A stretch of DNA of 64,000 bases from Anas platyrhynchos (Eukaryota > Chordata > Aves > Anseriformes > Anatidae): contig NC_092602.1 in NCBI RefSeq assembly GCF_047663525.1, forward strand, positions 2,549,501-2,613,500, in the 5' to 3' direction. Shown piece by piece: positions 51,000 through 60,109 of the stretch. The notes under the pieces are model-generated. The model was not told the DNA's origin. It did not search any database and saw only the letters and a list, made by a program, of their open reading frames with translations. Position 1 is the first letter of the stretch, and the number at the start of each line of letters is the position of its first letter. Position numbers and translations under genes: made by a program.

Positions 51000-53900
51000 T
51001 CAGGATGTGAGTAAGCGTCCTGTGTGGCAGAGCTGGCAGGGTGGCAGGGAACCTGCGGCTGCCTCCGGGCTGGGCACCGTTGGTGTTTGCTCTTGCACAC
51101 GCTGCTCTCTGCCCAGCCAGCTCCAGCTCTCTCACCTTTGGCAGACGCTGTGGTTTTCCGGCTGGCCTGACTTTCTGCTTTCAGTTTTTTGCTCTTCTCT
51201 TTGCCTTTTTTCTTGTCCTGTGGAGAGAGACGTTTCCACACTCAGGCGGTGTTGAAATTCAGTGCCCACATTCAGTCCTGTGACAGTCATCACCGCCTGG
51301 GTTGGCACCAGGATTTAACGGGCCAAAGAAAGTGGTGACAGGAAGCGGGAGCACAGCAGAGGGGCTGCCCAGAGAAGAGAAGAGACTCCAGGAAACACAA
51401 AGTGTCAGGACAGCTGGTGCACGTTGCCATGCTGAGAGGATCAGTGGAAGCGTGAGGGGTTGCTTTCACATTCTTGGAAATTAAGATAAACTCACCTATT
51501 TTCTTACCATAAGCCCACAAAAAGTAGCAGCACTTACTGATAATGCCAATTTCAAATAACAATGCCAGCAGTGGTGGGTGGTGCTCCAGCAGGGCTATTT
51601 CAGCCCCATTTTTTGGAGAGGGAACTGAGGGACGGATGAGCAGGGCAGGATGTGCTGAAACCCCTCCCCAGCAGCCCGTCCCCACCGCCCTGCCCCAGGA
51701 CATGCTCCTTACCACTTTCTCCTCCAGACTCGGTGGCTGCAGCGGCCGCTCGGTGATGAGGATCCCAAAGTCACACACAGTTGCCACCAGGTCCTCAGTG
51801 GCCAGCAGGGCCTCCAGGCTCACTCTCCTAGAGCCCAGGGTCCTCCGAATGGGTGGGTCGCTGCGGAGTTCACACGGCTGCTTCTTCTTCTTCTTCTCCT
51901 GCTGCTTCTGCTTCTGCTTGTCCTTGGGCACGGGACCCTGCAGAGCACCGGTATGGGATCAGTGTCAGCTGAGGGTTGGGGCCCCTTTATCAGGCAGCAG
52001 GTAACCTGGGCCCAGCCACTCGCCCACCTCTGTATCCAGCCTGAGGGGTGTGTAAAACAGCTGCTGCCCTCCTCCCACAGCAGGGAGGAATTTGTCTAGA
52101 GGTCTGGGATGGAGAAATACTCCCTGACACCCAAAACTGGCACAGGAGAAGGTCCCTCCTTGCCCCATCACTATTGTTGTAGCTCAGAAGGTTTTTGGAC
52201 ATTGTTCCCTCCTGGCATCCTACCTTGCCACCATCTTTCTTTAATCCCTGTCCTGCCTTCTTGTTTGTTACTGCACCTTCTTCTGAGTCAGCATCAACAG
52301 GCCACGAGAGTACCTGCCAGGAGAGAGGAGCTGGCGCTGCAGGGACTGGGACACCCAAGGACCTGGCCTGGGGCCACCTCCATCCCAGAGTGCCTCCCAG
52401 AGGGAGTGAGGTGCCACTGCTGCCCCCCCCCCAGCAGCTATTTTCTCTCCCTGCCCCTTTCATCTGGCCCTGCCACACACTCACCTTCTCCTCTACCACT
52501 GAGACGATCGTTCCAGCCGCCAGGTAGCCCTTCAGCCCCACCAAGTCCTTGGCAGTGTGCTCCTTCCTGTAGCTGCAGTCAATGGTGTCTGCCCAGGGTT
52601 TTCCAGGGGTGACAAACAAATGTGCTGCGCAGGAAAAAAAAATTAAAAAAATTGAGGTGACCTTTTCTTTCTGGGGAGAGGATAAGACTGGTGCCAGTTT
52701 GTTACCCATCATGAGTCTGCCCTGACCAGTAGGATGGAGGATTGATAATTCCTCATTACCAGCATGTGCCGTGGGCTCCTCCATGGCTGCAGACTCCTGC
52801 TGGCCCTTTGTTTCCCCCATGTCCCTTGCAGAGCAGTCCACACCCAGGGTGGCCACCGCAGGACTCTGATGAATTGTTGTTACCTGGAACAGAGAGGAAT
52901 CACCTGGCATGGCACGTCTGGCTGTGTCTGCACCAGGCCTAGGAGCAGCACTGCCTCTGAAATCCCATTCCCCAACCCATCCTGGTCATCAGGAGAAGGG
53001 ACAGAGCAAGGCGAGCTGCATGGTGGCACCTGCAGGAGGGCCAGAGATGCACTCCCATGTGCAGAGCAGCGTTGGACTACCCAGAGGGACAGGGAACACG
53101 GCCAGCAGAGACGGGTGCTGCCAGACTTGGCCACACAGGAATTTGTCCCTGGCCTGGAGGTGAAGTCCCCCTTGCTGTGGCCTGCCAGAGCCTCCTGTTT
53201 TCAGGAGCTCAGTTAAACACCAACCTCAGCGCTGCCACCGTCCTCCACCTCCTCTCCCTCTGCGAACTCGTAGGTCACGCAGTAGCTGTAGGTGATCGCC
53301 GCTGCCTTGGTGTCAACCTCCAGTTCCTGGAGAGTGCTGGGATCAGGAACTCCCTTGATCTTCCCAATGCTCACAACCACTTGTGCTTCACTTCTTATCA
53401 GCTCTAAAAGGAAGACAATCCTGCTGAGGAGCAAGGAAGGCACGGAGCAAGAGGAAACCTCCAGGATGCCAAGTCCCACCACCCAGCATCCCTCCCTGCC
53501 ATCCTTTGCAAGTGCTGTGACAAGCCATAGCCACATGGGGTCACTCCAAAGCCATGCAAACAACTGGCTTGGTTCCTTTGCCTCCCTCGTTAATATTTTC
53601 GACTCAATAAAGCACACTCAGTGCATAAATTCATTGAAGGGGGGTCACCAAGAGGGGCTTCCCTCAACCTGGTGCCCCCAAGGCCCTGGGATCTTGTCCC
53701 AGACTAGGATGTGTCACACTTTGGAGCAGGCACCACTTTGTGCTGGCACTGCAGCACACGTCAGCATCTTCCCAGATGTTCAGGAATGTCAGCAGAGATG
53801 TTCCTCTTTCAGCAGCTCAAGAGGGAAACACACAGCATGAAACCAGACTGTGTCTGGCAAACAAAGACGGGGCAGGCCGTGACACCAAGCCAGAGCTACA

Positions 53901-55881
53901 GGGACAGGGTTGGGTTGTTCCTGCAACCTTTGGACCTGATTAAGGCTAAAACCACCTCGATTATAGACGTGCTGCTGCAGGGTCCCCTGCCTGCCTCACC
54001 TGGCTGCCTTGCCAAACCACGGAACTGGTGCCTCTCGTCAGGCTCTATGTGGATGTCGTCCAGGACGGACAGCTGGGGCAGGCCGTCCACAACAAAGCCT
54101 CTGTAAGCAGGAATGAGAGCCAGAGGGTTCCCTTGGAGCACCAGGACCCGGAGCTTCTGCAGACTGGAGAGCTGGGAGACCAGCTCCAGCAGCTCTGTTA
54201 AGTTGTTAAAGCTCAGGTCAAGGGAGACGAGATTTGGCCTGAAAGAGAGAATCCAGCAGTAAGGGCAGGCAAACGACGTCCAGCTGAGGGCACTGCTGCC
54301 CTGAGTCGAGAAAAGAAACAGAAATCCTGATTCCTCAGCACAACAACCTGCAGTGGCACAAATTGTGTGAAAGTGGGGAATCCGAAAGCATAATCTCACA
54401 TAGTCCATTGCCAGCCTGCCCCATAACTCAAAACCTTTTTTTTCTTTAGCATCCATTAATTACCCCACTGCATCCTTCAGTGATACAGCCTAAGCTTTAC
54501 CCCCTTCCCCAGGGAAGACTACCAGCAGGGACTGGGAAGAGCAAAGCCAGACCCTGCCCCAACAAGCTTACATCAAAGTGTGAGACAGAAGGCAGCAAAC
54601 CGAGACAAGCCACGCTGCACTGATGGGGTGTTGGAGGCAGAGAAAAAAAAAAAAAAAACACCCTGCTGAAGGGCTGCAATTTCTTAATGCAGGGCATCTC
54701 GATGGCTTGGGGGCATCTGTCCCCATCTGCCCACCTCCCAGTAGCTAGCCTGTGGCATTACCAGAAGTCCGCATTGAGGTACTTGTCCTGCGAGGGGCCG
54801 CACAGCCTGTTGTACCCCAGCCCCAGGTGCTGCAGCTGCGGAGGGGGCTGAGAGCACAGCTCCTGAAGATCAGCCACAGCGTTGCAGCAGAGCTCCAGGA
54901 CCTGCCCAGGACAGAGGGAACAACAAACACCCTTTGCAATGAGCAGTTCCTGGCACACCCTCGAGCTGCTCAGCTTGTGCAGTTTTCATGGGATCTCTTT
55001 CCGATCCCACTGACACAAGGCTCTGCTCACCCACCTTCAGTGTCCGGGGCAGGTTGGCCGAGGTTACCCTGCTGATCTGGTTGGCACAGAGTATCAGCTC
55101 CTCCAGGTGCTGTAACTGCAGCAGATCCTCGTCGATTTCCTCTACCTACGAAGAGCTGTGTTTGGCCACCGTGACCTTGAACCACCTCGTGTCATGTGGG
55201 TCAAGGTGACGCAGAGATGTGGTGTTGATCCATGTGATGTACGTGTAGCACGGATCAGTGTAACACACCGAGTGGGGCTGCCAGCAGCTCGATCCCTGCT
55301 GCAATAGCAGCACCTGGGAAGACCCTGGGTTGGGGAAACTTTTCCCAGGATGTTTTCCCCCTCAGCAGATGTGTATTTGTGGCCTGGAGATGGGCAGCTC
55401 TGTGGGCACCAGCCCGTCCCTGCCTGCCAGCCTGCACTTACGTCCTTGCCGACGATCCGCAGGGACCTGAAGACCTGGAGGACGCGGGTGCCACTGACAA
55501 GCTGGGGTACCTGCACAGCCATATCCCGCAGCTGCTGGTCCTGGGGGCTGCAGCCTGGTGGCAGGGCCCAGGGGCTGTGCGGGTCTCTCAGCAGCTCCAT
55601 CAGAGCCTGGGGGCTCTCCTCGCCCAGCGGCAGGTCCTCATCCTCCTCCTGCCCCGAGGGGCTCGTGCGTGCGCTGAAGCGGGACTTGTTCTGCGGAGAG
55701 GGAGAGGGGAGAGGCAGTGAGCACCCCACAGACCCCCTGCCCTCTGTGGAGCCCTCCCCGTCCCACTGTGCCCCCCAGCCCCTACCCAGCTGCCAAGGCC
55801 GCAGGGGAAGTCCCGCAGGCCCAGGAGCCGCAGGTGCTCCCGAAAAGCAGCCGAGAGGCTGCGGGGCCCAGGCACCGCCAT
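51000..55881 (-). CDS. LRRC43: LRRC43, leucine-rich repeat protein
   Basis: Cytoplasmic leucine-rich-repeat protein of unknown mechanism, probably ciliary. Minus-strand exons: 55786-55881, 55442-55690, 55035-55145, 54762-54901, 54000-54238, 53225-53403, 52706-52883, 52485-52624, 52224-52313, 51713-51937, 51136-51217 and, tentatively, 51000-51019. Phases fit at every junction. N-terminus [20 protein letters not shown], then [13 protein letters not shown] as in the human protein. LRRs run from about residue 116 to 225 ([57 protein letters not shown]), followed by VLDDI capping, then [22 protein letters not shown] and a Lys-rich segment. The product is about 582 residues (human 656). The mammalian last-exon sequence was not found. 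The 53225 donor (GTTGGT) is weak. Confidence 0.92.
54643..54659. repeat. A-rich tract in an LRRC43 intron
   Basis: Run of about 17 A; it is the poly-T pyrimidine tract of the minus-strand intron between the exons at 54762 and 54238. Confidence 0.6.
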
Positions 55882-55914
55882 CCAGGAATTCTCTGGCTCT
55901 TGGCACCCGTCCCT

Positions 55915-55927
55915 GTCGCTAGGAGAT
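55915..55927. promoter_or_regulatory. RFX X-box-like motif, LRRC43 promoter
   Basis: GTCGCTAGGAGAT fits the X-box pattern RYYNYY-N-RRNRAC at every specified position but the last. It lies 34 bp 5' of the LRRC43 ATG on the minus strand. X-boxes mark ciliary genes controlled by RFX factors. Confidence 0.4.
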
Positions 55928-55949
55928 GGCGGGGACGCGATGCCCTGGG

Positions 55950-57660
55950 GACCGGGCTCTGTGGGGCCGTGAAGGGGGCGTGGGATGGGACTGCAGGTTA
56001 GGAATAAATCCCAGGCTTTTACCGGTCTCCCTCTGGGATCTGAAGGCTGCTCCCCACCAGGGAAAGAGTGGGCGGCATTTACAAGGTGCAGCATCAGCCC
56101 CGTCCCCTGGCCAAGGACCTGCAGCACAGCGTTTGCCATTTCACTTATCTACATCTTGAGAGTCACTCGAGTTTCAGGGAGGAAGCAGTCATGTGCTCAG
56201 TAAAAGCACCCCGATTGTTGGTGCAGAGGGCACCGCTGCCACAGCACCGCAAGACCATCGGAAAACAAAGTTCAAAGCTAAAAGTACCAGCGCCCGCTCT
56301 TGGAAAAAGTCACTGAGCCCAGGGGCAAAAGCCCCAGCGCTGTCTGAGGTCAGACCCAGGTCTCCCCACTCAGGGGTTTATCTGTTTTTTCCAGCGATAG
56401 GTGTGGAGATGATAGCGACAAATTCCACTTTAGGGAGCTTGCAGAGCAGCTCGTGTCAGCAGAACTTCACCAAGTAAATTGCAGATGCTCTGTGGTGTCT
56501 GGTGGTTGCGTGGTGGAACACTGAACTTCCACTCGCGCTGGGTTTTGCAGGACGGATACTGATCTGCTCCCTTATCAGCTCGGCAGCTTATTGCAGCTGC
56601 ACAGATAGGAAAGGATGTGCGGAGCATGCACACGCCAAGAGATAGCGGCATGGCTCAAAGTGGAATAACCAGGCAAGCCGCTACCCTCGGTTCGGCAGAA
56701 AATTAAGTCAAACTTTCGGAAATTCTTTAAAACAGCATTGCCAGCGGCTGAATTTTATTCTGGGGAAAAGCCGAGCTGAAAGCTTCTCCTGTACTGCTGT
56801 AGTGGCAGGGACAGTCCAGGAGTGATCCCCACTGCGATGGGTGGCAGGGCTGGAAGGGGACGGGCAGTGCCTGGTGCCCAACGTGTGCCTACATGTGCAA
56901 ACTCATGTCATCCACACACCTCGTAGCACACGGTGGGGTTCTAAGCAGCTGCATCCCTCTGCTCTTCAGTGCTTCCGAACAAGCACTCCTTCAGCACGGT
57001 TCTTCTACCTGGAAGGAGCTGTCCGTACTCACCATTGTCTGAAAGAGCACCCTGCACAAAGAAACACCTCTCTCCGTGATACCCCCAAATAATTCTGAGT
57101 CCCAGGAACATTTTTTCTCTGTTTTGCTGTGTATGAGAATCTCCTTTTAGCAACTGGACACAGAGAAAACAAGTTCGGCAGAGTTAGAGAAGGGTGAGAG
57201 CTGAGGAGGTGGATCCTGGACATCCGCTGATGGGGTGCACTGGGTGTTACACCAGTGGGATGGTCTTACAGAGATCCAGCAGAGGGATACATATGCTCAT
57301 CTGGAAGCCTCTTGTGGCTTTTCCACTGCCATTAGCCCACTCTTACACTGGCCCCTGCAGGAGATGGTTGCTGGCTTCAACAACCCAGGTGCGTGCTTAC
57401 GTGCTCCATCATGCTTGGAAAAAATACAAAAACCACAAAAAACACAATTCATGTTCTAAGTCCTACATTTTGGAGCTCCCAGGGATTTAGATGGGATGGC
57501 TAAGCCAAGAGTCCTGCACTCCCAGTCAAATAGACGATGTGGGACACCATCTGTGTCAGTTTGAAACTGCACGCTAGATCACAATCAGTGACGACGCATT
57601 TGAACCAATTTTTGATGTAATCTTTCAAAAAAGAAAAAAAATCCCACACCATCATCTGCA
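55950..57660. other. Intergenic region between LRRC43 and the cytokine gene (divergent)
   Basis: About 1.7 kb between two divergently transcribed genes. No coding segment recognised. It presumably holds the distal promoter of the cytokine gene. Confidence 0.5.
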
Positions 57661-57697
57661 GGAGAACATGGGGGAGCCACTGACGCAAAACCCCGCT

Positions 57698-57706
57698 GTA
57701 CTTAAA
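57698..57706 (+). promoter_or_regulatory. Weak TATA-like element before the cytokine gene
   Basis: gtacttaaac resembles a degenerate TATA box about 105 bp before the ATG at 57809. If it is used, transcription would start near 57730 and exclude the upstream in-frame ATG at 57668. Confidence 0.3.
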
Positions 57707-57808
57707 CGCAGCTCGGCTGTCCCCAGCTGCAGCACTCCAGCCACCAAGCAGCCTGAACGCCGACATCCCACCAGCTTTCGGCCAAGCCAGCCGCCGCCTG
57801 AGCCCGCC

Positions 57809-59471
57809 ATGAAACGCCAGACAGGTGGGTGCCACTTGGACGTGCCGTAAGGTTGCGTTGGTTGATGCTCGTCATTAGCTCAGCCGCTCAAATCTCTCTG
57901 CTTTAGAAAGTCAGCACGCTGCACAGAACCAGGAAGTTTTGCAAAAACGGCGTAGATGCCTGAGGCTGTACTCACTGTATTATTTTTTTTTTTTCTTTTC
58001 TTCATTTGAATGCAGAAATCACCAGATTTGTAATCTTCCTCTTCTGCTCACTGGCTCCTTTGGTCTCCTTGGCACCAACATCCGAAGATGGCAAAACTAC
58101 TACAGGACAGAGGCAGAGGCATTCTACTTCCAGAATAAGGCCCTTCCTAGTGCTAGAAAAGCAAGCAACTACCTTGTTTAAAAACTACGTAAGTGTAATA
58201 TTTTGCATTTGCTGGGCCTGTGTCTGGGAATGAATCTGTTGATTTAGTTACGAAATACTAGGAAGACCATCAGAAAAGAAATAGTTGGGTTAGAACCTCA
58301 AAGAGGCACCTCTCTGTATTCCATACAGAAGGAAAGCCTTTGCGTTGTCTTATTTTAGGACAGAGTTGGAGCAATGTCTAGGACAGCTTGGGTGTGCCAA
58401 CTGTGGTCTCACGCATTTTTCTTTGTTTCCTGAGTCACGTTGAGCTTGAAGCAGGCAGCTTTTGGGGTGACACCAGTCAGATCACTGGAAAGATGGAGAG
58501 AACTGGCTTCCTCTTCAGTCTGACCTTAATGCTAGAGCAGTCAGGAGCACTTCTGCAGAAAATCCTGCTCAGCCTTGCATTTCCTTGGAGACAGCAGAAT
58601 GTTCACTGAATCTGAAAGTCAATACCATAGGCAAATTTCAATGCCTGGGAACGTGTTCCCAAGAAAACGCTGATAAAAATCAGTATAAAGCATTTCCCCT
58701 GAATTCATTCTTGAAATCAAAACCATTTCTTCTGAAACAGGTTTGTTCTGGTCACAGCAAATGTGTTACGTGAGTAAATTTTACCTATATGGTTAAAAAC
58801 AAAAAAGACTCAGGAAAGCTGAAAACAATGCCAAGCAGGTTATTAAGACAGAAAGTGCTGCGCAATCATAGCCACAGATAGTATATAATAGTTGCTTGAT
58901 AAAGGAGCGTAGGTGTTAATACAGCCAGTGAACAATAACAAAAAAACCTCAAGCAGACGCAAGCTGAAAAATAGGTGTGTACGCTCCTAGACAGTCTCAT
59001 GTGGAAACTACCAGGACAGACGTAAACCAAAAGATTTAACGATTTCTCTCTCCTCTTCCTCCCCTGCAGAACGCATGCAGCAATGTAACACCGAGAACCA
59101 TAAGCTGGCTAACTGCTGACCTCCAAGTCAGAGCAATGGTGAAGAAAATACCCGAATGCCCACCTCTGGATGCAGGTTGCTGCATGCACGTTTTCTACAA
59201 TATTTTGCAAACCATACGAAATGATCCGGAAGCAATCTGTGGGAAGAATTTCACCCAGGCTTTGAACGCAAGTGTCATCCAGCTAAACGTGACGATGACC
59301 GAACGGGAGGTGCCTTACACCTGCAGGAGCAAGGATCTTCCACAGAAGGTCTGCGAGCAGTTCGGGGGGATGAAAGCAGCAAAGAAGATGAGGTACACCT
59401 GGCTGGTTTTACAGAAATATGAGCAATTTATGCAAAATGCAACAAAAATATACTCTGCAGTAGGAATGTAA
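57809..59471 (+). CDS. IL31: Candidate avian IL-31 counterpart: secreted cytokine-like protein
   Basis: Three coding exons, 57809-57824, 58016-58188 and 59070-59471, with good AG/GT borders and phases 1 and 0, give 196 residues. Residues 7-25 (TRFVIFLFCSLAPLVSLA) form a signal peptide with likely cleavage before PTSEDG. The mature chain of about 171 residues has predicted amphipathic helices, seven cysteines (NAC, PEC, GCC, AIC, YTC, KVC) and five N-glycosylation sequons (NVT, NFT, NAS, NVT, NAT). The 3' UTR is full of ATTTA motifs, typical of short-lived cytokine mRNAs. Position and orientation next to LRRC43 equal those of mammalian IL31. I could not align it convincingly to mammalian IL-31, whose cysteines differ, so the name rests on synteny and architecture. 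It could be another short-chain helical cytokine. The start is the ATG in gccATGa; an in-frame ATG at 57668 would bury the signal peptide. Confidence 0.75.
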
Positions 59472-59589
59472 TATGCCAAGCTGGAACAGTAACTGTAGGA
59501 TACGAGAGCTTTGGCTGAACGTACCTAGCAGTACTTGTGACCAGTTTGATGCCAGGGACAACGTTAATAATGTGCTTACTATCCTGTAG

Positions 59590-60010
59590 ATCATAAATAT
59601 ATACTCTAGTTTAGTTTACTATTTAAAAGATGAATGTCTTAAGTTATTGATTTTATTTATTATAAAAAATATTTATAATGTTTTATTTGCAGCAGTATAT
59701 CAAAAGGATGCACTGATTTAAGTCAGAGTGATTTAATTGACCAGTCACGATATCAATTAGCAAATAGGAAGGCACGATTTCAGTGATTTTCATGTTATTT
59801 ATATTTTTCTTTTGTAATTATTTTCCAAAAGAGAAGTTGATTTTCAGCAGACGGATTTTGTACTTCTGATTACTAGCAAATTGTATTTATGAATTTATAG
59901 AATACATTTATTTTTATAAATTTATTTAAGCAATTTTGTGTTCTATATTTATTCAGATTTTTAATTTATATATTTTAATGTTAAAAGAGATGAATGATGT
60001 ATTTACTACT
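59590..60010 (+). promoter_or_regulatory. AU-rich element cluster in the cytokine 3' UTR
   Basis: A very AT-rich stretch with repeated ATTTA pentamers and several overlapping TTATTTAT-type cores (near 59652, 59670, 59885, 59908, 59920 and 59945). Such elements bind TTP/AUF1-type proteins and destabilise cytokine and early-response mRNAs. Confidence 0.75.
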
Positions 60011-60084
60011 TAGGTGAACAGTTTTCCTCATCTTCTGTCACTATATATTTGGACAAAACCTGGCATTTAATTAAAATTATATTA

Positions 60085-60090
60085 AATAAA
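60085..60090 (+). terminator. Polyadenylation signal of the cytokine gene
   Basis: AATAAA (in attaaataaaactgc) 614 bp after the stop, just beyond the AU-rich cluster. Confidence 0.7.
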
Positions 60091-60109
60091 ACTGCTACTG
60101 GTGATTTTT

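Noticed and set aside
52625-52705. Continuous minus-strand frame joining two LRRC43 exons into one 399-bp exon
   Set aside because: The stretch encodes a hydrophobic, LRRC43-unlike segment (SIFLIFFSC). A good donor (GTAACA at 52705) and acceptor (cctgcgcag ending 52625) with matching phase indicate an 81-bp intron.
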